46,434 nt of DNA from an uncultured Clostridia bacterium (GTDB taxonomy: Bacteria > Bacillota > Clostridia > Oscillospirales > Oscillospiraceae). The stretch is from the NCBI GenBank assembly GCA_937890525.1, contig CALADI010000050.1, positions 1 to 46,434 of the forward strand. The letters run 5' to 3'. The translations under genes were made by a program, and so were the position numbers. This document shows, one piece after another, positions 7,383 to 16,843 of the stretch. Below the pieces are notes generated by a model. That model did not search any database. It worked only from the letters and a program-made list of their open reading frames with translations, and was not told where the DNA came from. How positions within the stretch are numbered: the first letter of the stretch is position 1; each line of letters starts with the position of its first letter.

Positions 7383-8519
7383 TCACTTCCGATACCGCTG
7401 CCAGCAGTCCCGGACGATGGCATTCATGGCATCCATCTTGGTCTGCATATCCTTGGCCAGCGCGATCTGGCACCGGGTGCGGATCAGATTATGCTCCGGG
7501 CCGTTGATCTTGAAATACTTATCCCCCACCAGATAATCCGCCAAGAACCGGGTCGCCAGTTCACAGGTCAGGGTGAAGCAGCTATTGCCCAGCGTCTCCA
7601 CTTCCATCTCGGTCAGAGTAGGCGCCGTTTCCTTCAGGAACCCTTCCGCAAAGGCCCAGTAGACATTCAGATTCAGCCCCGCCTCGTCCGCCTTGGGGCA
7701 GTCCTCCTCCACGAAGTTGGCGGCAAAACGGATGGCATCGCCAAAATCGTGACCCACCAGACCGGGCATCACGGTGTCCAGATCGATGACCACCAGCGGA
7801 CGCAGAGTCTCCTCGTCAAAGAGCACATTGTTGATCTTGGTGTCATTGTGGGTCACCCGCAGGGGCAGCTTGCCTTCCTCATACAGGTCGGTGAGCTTGC
7901 AGGCTTCGTCCTCCACCGACAGCAGCCAGTCCAGCTCCTGACGCACCTTGGCGACACGGCCGCAGGGATCCCGGGCGATTTCCTCCTTCAGCTTGGCATA
8001 GCGGCTGCGGGTGTTGTGGAAATCCGGGATGGTGTAGAACAGAGAGCTGGCATCAAAATCCGCCAGCATCTGCTGGAAATTGCCGAAGGCCTGACCGGCG
8101 CTGCGGACTACGCTGAGATCGTCGCAGCTGTTGAAGGTCACCGAGGGGATGTAGTTGCTCAGCCGCCAGAAGCCCTCCTCCCCCTCCAGATAGTTGTGAC
8201 GCTCCTTGGTATGGTGGAAGTGCAGGCATTTGATGTCCGGGTACTTCTCGTGGATGTACTCCGTCACCTTGTCAATGTTGCTCATCAGCTCCAGCGGATG
8301 CTGGAAGGCGTAGGTGTTGACCTTCTGGACCAGATAGGACTTGATCTGCGCCATTCCGGAACCGTCATCACGGATATAATTGACCTTGTAGGTGTGGTTC
8401 ACATTGCCCATTTTGATCTCTTCGTAGGAGAAGAAGGGGCCGGGAATGCAGAACTTTTCGCCCACATGCAGAAGCTGCCGCGCCAGTTCCGGATTGTTTT
8501 GTTTCTGTGTTGTTGACAT
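7383..8519 (-). CDS. N-acetylhexosamine 1-kinase-like phosphotransferase (APH fold)
   Basis: A 378-residue aminoglycoside-phosphotransferase-fold kinase most like NahK, which phosphorylates GlcNAc/GalNAc at C1 in the lacto-N-biose/mucin sugar route. The catalytic loop is RVTHNDTKINNVLFD (Asp in HND, metal Asn downstream) near residues 235-250, and the metal-binding VIDLDTVMPG follows at about 260. The start has GGAGG seven bases upstream. It lies 46 bases after the flippase stop with no terminator between, so it may ride on the capsule operon, yet its base composition matches the high-GC chromosome rather than the AT-rich capsule block. It could salvage HexNAc-1-phosphate for nucleotide sugars; substrate specificity is inference. 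Confidence 0.75.
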   Translation of the reverse strand: MSTTQKQNNPELARQLLHVGEKFCIPGPFFSYEEIKMGNVNHTYKVNYIRDDGSGMAQIKSYLVQKVNTYAFQHPLELMSNIDKVTEYIHEKYPDIKCLHFHHTKERHNYLEGEEGFWRLSNYIPSVTFNSCDDLSVVRSAGQAFGNFQQMLADFDASSLFYTIPDFHNTRSRYAKLKEEIARDPCGRVAKVRQELDWLLSVEDEACKLTDLYEEGKLPLRVTHNDTKINNVLFDEETLRPLVVIDLDTVMPGLVGHDFGDAIRFAANFVEEDCPKADEAGLNLNVYWAFAEGFLKETAPTLTEMEVETLGNSCFTLTCELATRFLADYLVGDKYFKINGPEHNLIRTRCQIALAKDMQTKMDAMNAIVRDCWQRYRK

Positions 8520-8565
8520 TTTGTTCCTCCATTTTAAGGATCGTTGCGATCTGACCTTTTGACCA

Positions 8566-9984
8566 CTAAGTGTTCAGTTTCCCTTGTCTTCTATTTTTCA
8601 TCATTTTGATCGTTTCAATGATCAAATCTTTATTCCACAAAAGAACAAACAACGATACTGCAACAAACATTATAAAATTGACCGCTGCACGCTTAGAATA
8701 ATAAGCTACACCACACATGCAGAACCCCGCAAAAATAACCGCCATGCTTTTGACGCTGATCCTGATTTTGATGCTTTTGTTGACATCATAAAATCGATAG
8801 ATCGACAAAAACAGCATCGCAAAAATCGTGGACAAAGCTGCCGCATATATGCCTACAAATTTGATTAGGAAAAGATCGGTGATCAAATTGATTCCCGCCG
8901 CCATCAAACTGGATTGTGACACCTTCTTGGTATCTTTTATCCCGATATAGATAATGCCATATAATGTTTGAACAACATTCAATACGCTTCCGAAAATGAG
9001 AAGCGGAATCAAATCATATGCCTGAGCAAATTCAGGTCCAACCAAATAGCGGAAGAAAACCGCACAGGCTGCTGTCAGCAAAATACCGCCGCTTCCAAAG
9101 AGTTTGATGCACTTATTGGAAATTGCAGAAATATACTCCGCACCGTCCTTATCTTGGATATGAACCGCAACGGCTTCGGTCCACGACAAGTTGAATACAC
9201 TGAACACATTGACGATGATGGTCGCAAATTTCGTCGCAACCGCAAGAATACCATTATATTCAATTCCCAGAAATGCAGAAACAATCGTTCTGTCCGAAAC
9301 GCTGATGATCCACCAAGAAAGGCTATTGGGAATAAGCGGAAGCGAATACTTCGCCATCTCCTTCATCGATTGCTTATCGATCAAACCGAAATTGATCTTT
9401 CTGTACAGCTTCAGTTTGATAACAATATAGGCAGTACCGATCAGCTGTGCCAATGCCGTTGCCATCAGCATACCTCGAACTCCTAGTGGCACCACAACCA
9501 GAAACAGAATATTGAACACGATCGTACAGATACCCGACATAGCACTACCGATCGCATAGGTCACATTGTCTCCCAAACCGCGTGCTACTTGAAGTGTAAT
9601 AGATATCAGCGCATTGGCAATGATGCATAGTGCAAACAACATCGCATAGGGAAAATCAATCGCAGTATTTATGAGAGCATAGCCCACCAACGAAACAGCC
9701 ATCGTTCCGCCAATGCATACCGTACTATTGGTCAAGATCCGAGAGATTGCATTGGGATCGTTCCGCGCATCAATCAGGAATCGGAATACCGCCGCCTCCA
9801 TCTGGATCGTAACAACAGGCGCGATCAAAGTAACATATGTAATCAAAAGATCAACTGTACCATATTCTTCTGTTGACAGTACGGTTGTGTAAACCGGAAG
9901 CAACAGGTAAGAGATCAGTTGCGTACAAATTTTACCGAATAAAATAATAACGGTATTCTTGATGAGTGTAGTATTTCTGCTCAC
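8566..9984 (-). CDS. Polysaccharide flippase (Wzx/MOP family)
   Basis: A 472-residue integral membrane protein with about 12-14 predicted helices, of the polysaccharide transporter (Wzx/RfbX) branch of the MOP superfamily. It would flip undecaprenyl-linked repeat units across the membrane. The opening (TLIKNTVIILFGKICTQLIS, then LLPVYTTVLSTEEYGTVDL) is highly typical. Its ATG overlaps the stop of the Fe-S protein gene by 4 bp. It is AT-rich and is the last gene of the AT-rich block. Confidence 0.9.
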   Translation of the reverse strand: MSRNTTLIKNTVIILFGKICTQLISYLLLPVYTTVLSTEEYGTVDLLITYVTLIAPVVTIQMEAAVFRFLIDARNDPNAISRILTNSTVCIGGTMAVSLVGYALINTAIDFPYAMLFALCIIANALISITLQVARGLGDNVTYAIGSAMSGICTIVFNILFLVVVPLGVRGMLMATALAQLIGTAYIVIKLKLYRKINFGLIDKQSMKEMAKYSLPLIPNSLSWWIISVSDRTIVSAFLGIEYNGILAVATKFATIIVNVFSVFNLSWTEAVAVHIQDKDGAEYISAISNKCIKLFGSGGILLTAACAVFFRYLVGPEFAQAYDLIPLLIFGSVLNVVQTLYGIIYIGIKDTKKVSQSSLMAAGINLITDLFLIKFVGIYAAALSTIFAMLFLSIYRFYDVNKSIKIRISVKSMAVIFAGFCMCGVAYYSKRAAVNFIMFVAVSLFVLLWNKDLIIETIKMMKNRRQGKLNT

Positions 9985-11147
9985 TTTCCTGTTCCTCGTT
10001 TGGTCTCTAGTTTACTATGCCGATGCTGGTAAATACAGTCTTTGAGCCTATTCCGCAAAGTCAGATAGCGATATCCCCCTGCAAACTGGAACGCCGCAGC
10101 TTCATAGGATTCATTTATGTACTGCTCCCAGAATCTTTCTGCATTTTTGGGTTTTGTACATGGCATAATCAGGTGCGCCTGTAGTGCATCCTGCACAGTT
10201 GTCTGCTCATATTCAATTCCAGACTCGATCATCTTCCGGAACATAAGTTCGCCCTTGTCTGTATTTACAAATACGACATTGACGCCTTTGTCATCATCAA
10301 ACTGATGTGTGATCTTTTGAATCCCCCAATAATCCCCTAAGGTAAGATCCGATACTCTCTGACAATCGGCATATTCGCAGGTATAGCAGCTTTCTCTGGC
10401 AATTAGATTCAGCAGAAACAGCCTTTTATAGCATTGATTCCAGTATGTGTGCAGATCCGATGTTCCATCCGCGTATTGGATCCGATTCAAATGGTAACTC
10501 CATCCAAATGATTTATCCCGGAATTGATAATCTGCGATTTCCTTTCTGTCCGTTTCTATCGCACGAAGATGATCGGCAAGTACTTTGGGACTCGGCGCAC
10601 TGTGGCAGATAAGATCGCACAAGAAGAGATTCTCTGCCTGATTAAATCGTTTCCGAAGTCCTGCAATTTGGCAAGGCGTACCAAATACCAGCACAATAAG
10701 CCCTTGGCTGAGATCCCGCTTCACCTTACCATAGATTTCCTGTATGTCGCTTTGTACATACTTACTGCCCTGGATTCTTTTCAGTTCGTCCCGATGCGAT
10801 ACACGAATATGTTTGACAACCATATTCTCATCAAAGGCCGCACCATATACAACCCCACCGATACTTAGAAACAGGTCGGCAAGTGCTGTGGCAATTCCTC
10901 CCGAAGAACTGTCGCACAGCACTGTGCTGTCTGCCGCTCTTGCAGCATATACCTTGTCCGGCAGTTTATGCTTCTGCACAGGATTCAAGACCTGACACAC
11001 ATGTTCGCAGGCTCCACATTTAATACAAATAGCAGCGTCAATGTGAGGATGCAAAAAACCCTTTTCGTTTGCCTGCATTGTAATACAACCCTTAGGGCAA
11101 ACATCCTTACACGCAGAGCACCCGACACACTTATCCTTTGGAAGCAT
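9981..11147 (-). CDS. F420-hydrogenase beta-subunit-like Fe-S protein of the capsule cluster
   Basis: A 388-residue protein with an N-terminal 2x[4Fe-4S] ferredoxin domain (CVGCSACKDVCPKGC, then CIKCGACEHVC, residues 7-50) followed by the FrhB N- and C-terminal domains (SSSGGIATAL, GTPCQIAGLR, and a late Cys cluster ESCYTCEYADC). The family is named for coenzyme F420 hydrogenase beta, but homologues are common in bacterial exopolysaccharide clusters beside pyruvyl transferases and do not imply F420. It follows the pyruvyl transferase gene with a 4-base gap. A redox step or sugar modification coupled to pyruvylation is plausible but unproven. Confidence 0.85.
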   Translation of the reverse strand: MLPKDKCVGCSACKDVCPKGCITMQANEKGFLHPHIDAAICIKCGACEHVCQVLNPVQKHKLPDKVYAARAADSTVLCDSSSGGIATALADLFLSIGGVVYGAAFDENMVVKHIRVSHRDELKRIQGSKYVQSDIQEIYGKVKRDLSQGLIVLVFGTPCQIAGLRKRFNQAENLFLCDLICHSAPSPKVLADHLRAIETDRKEIADYQFRDKSFGWSYHLNRIQYADGTSDLHTYWNQCYKRLFLLNLIARESCYTCEYADCQRVSDLTLGDYWGIQKITHQFDDDKGVNVVFVNTDKGELMFRKMIESGIEYEQTTVQDALQAHLIMPCTKPKNAERFWEQYINESYEAAAFQFAGGYRYLTLRNRLKDCIYQHRHSKLETKRGTGK

Positions 11148-11151
11148 ATTC

Positions 11152-12252
11152 TCACCCCTTCTCAGTGTCGTCCAGAGCTTCTTTCAGGAACGCAATCGAA
11201 TGTTCTTGCTCCGTTTCAAGTCTTGATTCCAGCGTATCCCAATCGATCGGCGCACAGATTGCTTCCTCTATGTTATGCTGCGCCCCACTCCACATACGCT
11301 CTTCTATTCCCAACAGCTGAAGCAATGTGTTCATCCGGGAATTATACGCTCCATTTCCAAATACCAAAAATGGTCTGCGATACTGTATAGAAAACACTGT
11401 GCCATGGAAAGAACTGGTCAGCACATACGACGCATGATGGAATAGTGCAAGGAATTCCTGCGGTCCCGCTGCGGGACGATATGCCCGAACGCCTTTGACC
11501 TTTCTGCCTAACGATATAATCGGAAGTCCTGTCTTGCTTTGCATTTCTTTGGCCGCCTGGACAACCTCCGGATTATTACCCAGAAAATATACCAAAATAT
11601 AGCCCTTCTCCGGCAGCGATGTCACCGTCTCTGTTGATTCAGCCGCAAACCAGTCGTCTTTGCGCAGCAAAAGCGTAGGATCCAGAACCACCTGTACCGA
11701 TTTCTGCGACAGATGCTCTGCCGGCAGCTGCATGTCACTTTCCCGAACAGAAATTGCATGGAATCGATGAAGGAGTTCCCAATAGGTCTTGAGATACGGC
11801 TCCCACAGCGAAACATTACCCGCACTCGCTGCATACGCAATACGGCGGCACTCGGCAGTTCCCAGCAAATATGCTTCAAAGTCATTTTTGATCGCCTTAG
11901 GATTCCAAACCTGATCGCTGCCGCAGATCACGGCATCATATTCCTTTTCGACCATCCGCAGCTCGTCCCTCGTCGCACAGGTTCTCGACCATTTCATTTT
12001 CTCATCCCAAAAACGCTCAAACCGAGAGAATACTTTTTTGTTGTACGAATAGCGAATGATCTTGCCGATCTTGGTCTTTATAGATTGACCTGCAAAGCAA
12101 TCCGGGTCATAGTATCCATAGATATCCATATTGCGGTAGTCAATGGTTTCCACTTCATTTCCCAGCTTTTCCACCGTCTTTTGCAGAGCATACACCTGCA
12201 ATGCCGCACCATAGTTCACCGTGCGATGGAATGTGATAATTCCAATTTTCAC
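11152..12252 (-). CDS. Polysaccharide pyruvyl transferase family protein
   Basis: A 366-residue member of the PS_pyruv_trans family, which ketal-links pyruvate from phosphoenolpyruvate to sugars of exopolysaccharides. Family landmarks are the start MKIGIITFHRTVNYGA, the central CGSDQVWNP, and TSSFHGTVFSIQYRRPF in the C-terminal half. Pyruvylation would give the capsule an acidic substituent. Its start overlaps the DUF6625 gene stop by 4 bp. Confidence 0.9.
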   Translation of the reverse strand: MKIGIITFHRTVNYGAALQVYALQKTVEKLGNEVETIDYRNMDIYGYYDPDCFAGQSIKTKIGKIIRYSYNKKVFSRFERFWDEKMKWSRTCATRDELRMVEKEYDAVICGSDQVWNPKAIKNDFEAYLLGTAECRRIAYAASAGNVSLWEPYLKTYWELLHRFHAISVRESDMQLPAEHLSQKSVQVVLDPTLLLRKDDWFAAESTETVTSLPEKGYILVYFLGNNPEVVQAAKEMQSKTGLPIISLGRKVKGVRAYRPAAGPQEFLALFHHASYVLTSSFHGTVFSIQYRRPFLVFGNGAYNSRMNTLLQLLGIEERMWSGAQHNIEEAICAPIDWDTLESRLETEQEHSIAFLKEALDDTEKG

Positions 12253-13193
12253 CTCAATTTATCCTCCATTTGAAGCACTTTAAATTTGATCCAGATCTTC
12301 CGCATAGTCAACCCCGAAAGTCTTTTCTTTTGATACATCTTTCTTTGATTGCGGTCGCCCTGATTGCATTGCTCACTATATTGTCCCTGCGTATAAAATC
12401 CCTGGGGCGTAATGTAAATACGCTGTGAAAACTCTCTGGGGATCGTTTCATCTGGGAGTCTGCGTTTTTGCAAGTGGATATACATGAGTTGATGATCTCC
12501 ATGTGTAGAATGTTGATACAATCTCCCATTTTCCCAATAGAAACTCTGCCCCTTTTCATTCGCAACGCTGCACAGCGGAGAGATCACAAATTCACCAAAC
12601 TGTGGCAGAATGTCTGCAAACCGGTTCTCGCCATACTGCTTTAATCTCTGCTGTCTGCAAATTTCCGGCATAAAGATCTCATCAAAAAAACACGGCTCTT
12701 TCACTTTTATGGCATCCCGGAAACTGATCCCTTTGTCCAATTTTTTCTCAAACAGGTGATTGATCTCAGGCGTATTCCGATACAGCGTCAAATGCCCTTG
12801 ATTTAATACACGATCGCAGTCTTGCATTATCTCCATAGACAGCACATCGAAGATCCTGCCGAAAATCAGATCCACATCACAAAATCCCCAGAAATCGGCG
12901 TCCCGAAGGTAATCGCTGAACAGCGCCCCATATGCCGGTTTATAATCGCACAATTTGTAGGGTGTTAAGACTTTCAAGTTATGCTCATCCAACGCCAGTT
13001 TGCTTTGCGCCATCTTCTTGAATGCCTCAAACGACATATTGTGAATCTTGACATTCTGCGGCAGCTCCCCTGCAAGTTCCTGATCTGTAAAAATCAAAAA
13101 TTCAATTTCCGGATTGTATCCGCAACTTTTCAGAAAAAAGGGGAAATAAGAAGGGAACCGCCCGAAGTACGGTATAAAAATTCTGATATTCAT
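12249..13193 (-). CDS. DUF6625 family glycosyltransferase-like protein
   Basis: A 314-residue protein that opens with MNIRIFIPYFGRFPSYFPFF and continues with EIEFLIFTDQE, the signature of the DUF6625 family found in capsule clusters. A GFCDVDLIFGR segment near residue 115 looks like the DxD nucleotide-sugar/metal site of GT-A enzymes. It is probably a glycosyltransferase adding one sugar of the repeat unit; donor and linkage are unknown. Overlaps of 4 bp on both sides tie it to its neighbours. Confidence 0.75.
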   Translation of the reverse strand: MNIRIFIPYFGRFPSYFPFFLKSCGYNPEIEFLIFTDQELAGELPQNVKIHNMSFEAFKKMAQSKLALDEHNLKVLTPYKLCDYKPAYGALFSDYLRDADFWGFCDVDLIFGRIFDVLSMEIMQDCDRVLNQGHLTLYRNTPEINHLFEKKLDKGISFRDAIKVKEPCFFDEIFMPEICRQQRLKQYGENRFADILPQFGEFVISPLCSVANEKGQSFYWENGRLYQHSTHGDHQLMYIHLQKRRLPDETIPREFSQRIYITPQGFYTQGQYSEQCNQGDRNQRKMYQKKRLSGLTMRKIWIKFKVLQMEDKLR

Positions 13194-14503
13194 ATAACAA
13201 ACCTTTTCTTTTTACGCTTGCTTCCAGTATAATCCGCCATGATGAGCAACATCAGAGGGAATAGCTTACACCGATGGCGTATGGCCGTTCCATAATTGGA
13301 AGTAACTGCTGCAAACATTGCAACCACCACCAAGAGAACCAATGTCAGCAAGATGATAAACTTCTGCTCAGAAGACTTCACACCGCTTGCACGAACCATG
13401 CGAAGCTTACAAAATATTCTGTAACTGATAACCATGTACAAAACTGCATCGAACAATCCTACAATATCCACAACTGCCCGTACCATCCAAGGAAACGGTG
13501 TGTAGAGGAAATAAAGCATCCGAACCGGGAGAAACAGGATCGTCAAAATCGGATTTGAGAAATTGACGCCTTTTAGGTAAGCCGCTCGTCCAATTGCGGA
13601 CATATTACCGATTGCACTCACTCCTGAGACGCTCAATTCAACACCGCCGCCTACGCCAAACTTCTCTGTTCCAACACCGCTGGCCATCATGTATACAAAA
13701 ACAGCCACCATACCTGTCGCCAAAATAGCTTTGCCTATCATCGCAGATCTCTTATTGCCACTTTTAGACTCTCTGGTCAATATGATCAGCGTAGTCAGCG
13801 CAAACATAGCCAGCATTGATGTGTGCAGAATCAATGCCGGAATCAGCATGATGACCGATTTCAGCAAACTGACAATGTGGTTATTTTTGTAGAATCTATA
13901 GGAATGTTTCAAGTACAGCAGCATAAAGAGCATCAACATTGGCTCTCTATTTGCGAAATAACTCGAAAAACGAATCAGATTGGGGAACAACGCCATCCAA
14001 AGTGCCGCTCGCTTCGTGATCTCACGATCTTGATAGATATCCTGCACAATGTCCACAGTGACATATACACACCACATGCTGATTGCCATATTCATGGCCC
14101 GAACCGGCGTAAAATGGAATCCGAAGAAACGGAAGAAGAAGCTAATGACCCACGAATAGAAGTAAGCCCCCATAGGGATCTCTAAGAATGCATCTGCCAA
14201 CGGCATCGTTGCATACTGCTGGGCATATACCGCATAATTATCCGCATCTCCATCGTTTTGTAAGATGCAAATCAAACACATCGCAAATCTGGTCAGAAAT
14301 GCAATCGCAAGTTCGGTGGTTACCATCGGCCGCTTTGCTGCTCCTATGGACAGCAGCATGCAAAACACGGCCATCGAAATGAAGCCAAACCCCCAGTCAT
14401 CACTTTTTAGCAGAAACATGCTGACTGCCGATACCGCCGCACAGATGAGCGTAGCCCCCGCCATGATGAGCGGTGCCGTACGCTTTGAATATTTTTCTAT
14501 CAT
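13190..14503 (-). CDS. Polysaccharide polymerase (EpsG/Wzy-like)
   Basis: A 437-residue protein with about ten or more hydrophobic helices and little else conserved, as is usual for EpsG/Wzy polymerases. A large loop after the third helix (NDGDADNYAVYAQQY) and the SSYFANREPMLMLFMLLY segment fit the EpsG family. It would join lipid-linked repeat units outside the membrane after flipping by the Wzx protein. It is the only candidate polymerase in the cluster. Both ends overlap neighbours by 4 bp. Confidence 0.75.
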   Translation of the reverse strand: MIEKYSKRTAPLIMAGATLICAAVSAVSMFLLKSDDWGFGFISMAVFCMLLSIGAAKRPMVTTELAIAFLTRFAMCLICILQNDGDADNYAVYAQQYATMPLADAFLEIPMGAYFYSWVISFFFRFFGFHFTPVRAMNMAISMWCVYVTVDIVQDIYQDREITKRAALWMALFPNLIRFSSYFANREPMLMLFMLLYLKHSYRFYKNNHIVSLLKSVIMLIPALILHTSMLAMFALTTLIILTRESKSGNKRSAMIGKAILATGMVAVFVYMMASGVGTEKFGVGGGVELSVSGVSAIGNMSAIGRAAYLKGVNFSNPILTILFLPVRMLYFLYTPFPWMVRAVVDIVGLFDAVLYMVISYRIFCKLRMVRASGVKSSEQKFIILLTLVLLVVVAMFAAVTSNYGTAIRHRCKLFPLMLLIMADYTGSKRKKKRFVI

Positions 14504-15627
14504 GATCCAATTCCTTTTGCTGTATCCAAATACTTGCCTGCGGAGTATCCCACCTCAAATTGTTTTGATTTATTTGCTAAGTCATCCTTGTCAAATTTCG
14601 TATCAAGTGCAGTCCGGATGGCATCCGCCAAGGCATTGGCATCATCTTTCGCGCACATGACCCCATATTTCCCGCAGCCTGACTGTTCCATAATTGCTCT
14701 CGGCCCACCGCTGTCACAATCCGTTGCAACGCAGGGCAGTCCACAGGCCATTGCCTCGATAAGCACATTTCCGAACGCTTCCTGAGTGGATGATAAAACA
14801 TACAAATCTGCACTTTTCATAAAGGAATAAACGCGATCCGTATAACCATACAAATCAATACATTCACCGAGTCCCTTCTCCTTGATCCTATTTTCCAGTC
14901 GCTCCCGCTCCGGACCGTCTCCAAGGATAATCAGCTTTACCCCAGCCCCCTGATTCAGGATCTCCACCGCATCAATCAAATGCTCAAAGCCCTTCTCCGG
15001 AACCAACCTTCCAACCGCAAGAAGGATCTTCTCGCCTTCTTTTCGAGATGAAATATACGGATGTTCCCGCTCCGGCTGTTGTGCTTTTACCGCATTGATA
15101 TCAATCAGTGGATGATAAATCATACACGCATTGCTGCTCTTAATGGAGTAGTTCTTGACAATATCATCCAGTGCAGGACGGTGTGCGGCGATCACTCTAT
15201 CCGCCAATGGATATAGTGCTTTATTTACATAATACACGATTTTGTGATACATCCGTCCATTCAGCAAGAGTGAGCATTTATTGTCATTGATGAGCATCAC
15301 TTTCCTGTTGCGGAAAAAAATCTTGAGAAAAGCAAAAACTGTACACGCCAACCCCGGAGCTGCAATATATACTGAGTCCTTATGCTTTTGCATATACTTG
15401 ATTATAGGTGGCATGGACAGCAGGACCTTGAGGTCGCCGTGATACCGTCTCCGCTGGAAGTCATAGATGCTGCATTCTTTCGGAATCGCATCCATCATCT
15501 CACCGGTCGCATCTGCAATTAGAAAATCAATTTCCGCACCATGTTCAATCATGCCATGTGCCAGATTTATCATGACGCGTTGAACGCCGCCATTTGCTGC
15601 GCTCTGCATTAAAAGAGCGATTTTCAT
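14500..15627 (-). CDS. Glycosyltransferase family 4 protein
   Basis: A 375-residue GT-B retaining glycosyltransferase. The N-terminal acceptor domain begins MKIALLMQSAANGGVQRV; the C-terminal donor domain has AVGRLVPEKGFEHLI and the E-X7-E type motif in STQEAFGNVLIEAMACGLP. It would add a sugar to the lipid-linked repeat on the cytoplasmic face. The start overlaps the stop of the upstream GT by 4 bp. Confidence 0.9.
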   Translation of the reverse strand: MKIALLMQSAANGGVQRVMINLAHGMIEHGAEIDFLIADATGEMMDAIPKECSIYDFQRRRYHGDLKVLLSMPPIIKYMQKHKDSVYIAAPGLACTVFAFLKIFFRNRKVMLINDNKCSLLLNGRMYHKIVYYVNKALYPLADRVIAAHRPALDDIVKNYSIKSSNACMIYHPLIDINAVKAQQPEREHPYISSRKEGEKILLAVGRLVPEKGFEHLIDAVEILNQGAGVKLIILGDGPERERLENRIKEKGLGECIDLYGYTDRVYSFMKSADLYVLSSTQEAFGNVLIEAMACGLPCVATDCDSGGPRAIMEQSGCGKYGVMCAKDDANALADAIRTALDTKFDKDDLANKSKQFEVGYSAGKYLDTAKGIGS

Positions 15628-16775
15628 CCTACCACCCCATCAGCACCGGCTGCTTTGCCATAGATCTCTCTCATACACTCCGTAACATGGCACAGACTGA
15701 ACTTCTCTACTTCTTCTTTTGCTCTGTGCGCCATGCGTTCTCTTCTTCCCTTGTCCGCAGCCATATACATTATTTTTTCCGCCAATTCTATGTGGTCGAA
15801 TGGAGATATAATGCCCGTATCCCCGTCATGGATCAAATCCGTGTTTCCTCGAATATTCGAACAAATCACCGGCAATCCACATGCCATTGCCTCCATCACC
15901 GCCACCGGCAGCCCCTCTTGGTGTGACATGAATACAAACAAATCCGCACAATTACATATTTCGGAAATATCGCTGCGGTATCCCATGAAATGAATATGGT
16001 CGGCCACATCTAATTCATTGGCTAATTTCTTCAAATTTGCTTCACATGTACCACAACCGCAAATAACATACGAAATACGATCCATCTGCCCTTTCTGTTT
16101 TAAAACACCCAATGCCCGAATAACGATCTCATGATTCTTTCGAGGAATCAGTTCGCCAACAGAAAGCAGAACAAAATCATCTTTTTTCACTCCAATTTTC
16201 TCGCGTTTTTCGTCTCTATCTACATAACCAACACTGAATTTTTTCAAATCAACGCCCACGCCCGGTACATAGCAAACCTTTCCCGCTTTGAAAGACTTTG
16301 CTCTCTCATAATCCTCTTTATTAATCGTGATAAGCACATCCGTATATCTCGCAAGCCATTTTTCGACCGGATAATACACAAGCCAATTTATTATCGGCGC
16401 CCCCTTATAAAAATGGAAGCCATGTGCTGTGTAAATCACTTTTGTCCCTCTTCTTCGCGAATTTCGCGCCGCTAAGCGCGCCAACATCGCCCCAACCGGC
16501 GTATGACAATGAATGATATCATAGTTCTCTTCATCAACGATCTTCTTGAGCATTCTATACGCCGTCAGATTTTCGGGTTTCAGCGGATTTCGTTCGAAAG
16601 GAACATCATAGTATCGGTCACAGTTTGGAATGGCACAGTCTGACGGATCTTCATAGTCATTCCGTGCAGCGACTGCCGTCTCCCACCCCATTTCTTGAAA
16701 CATCTGTAAATAAGGAATGTGGAACTCCATGATATGTGTCTTAACCACCGTTGCTACAAATATAACTTTCTTCAC
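15624..16775 (-). CDS. Glycosyltransferase family 4 protein (EpsD-like)
   Basis: A 383-residue GT4 enzyme. The early part (MEFHIPYLQMFQEMGWE, DIIHCHTPVGAMLARLAAR, TAHGFHFYKGAP) is typical of EpsD-type transferases acting early in exopolysaccharide repeat synthesis. The donor domain has SVGELIPRKNHE and SHQEGLPVAVMEAMACGLP. It is the first gene of the AT-rich block, 68 bases after the initiating transferase, so it probably adds the second sugar. Confidence 0.9.
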   Translation of the reverse strand: MKKVIFVATVVKTHIMEFHIPYLQMFQEMGWETAVAARNDYEDPSDCAIPNCDRYYDVPFERNPLKPENLTAYRMLKKIVDEENYDIIHCHTPVGAMLARLAARNSRRRGTKVIYTAHGFHFYKGAPIINWLVYYPVEKWLARYTDVLITINKEDYERAKSFKAGKVCYVPGVGVDLKKFSVGYVDRDEKREKIGVKKDDFVLLSVGELIPRKNHEIVIRALGVLKQKGQMDRISYVICGCGTCEANLKKLANELDVADHIHFMGYRSDISEICNCADLFVFMSHQEGLPVAVMEAMACGLPVICSNIRGNTDLIHDGDTGIISPFDHIELAEKIMYMAADKGRRERMAHRAKEEVEKFSLCHVTECMREIYGKAAGADGVVG

Positions 16776-16843
16776 TACCTATCCCTCTCCTATACTTTGT
16801 TGCCATAGCTTTTCCCCGTTGACCGGCGGCATATATGATCCGC

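Noticed and set aside
9981..11147. Coenzyme F420 metabolism or an archaeal origin suggested by the FrhB-like protein
   Set aside because: FrhB-like proteins are common in bacterial exopolysaccharide clusters; nothing else here points to F420.
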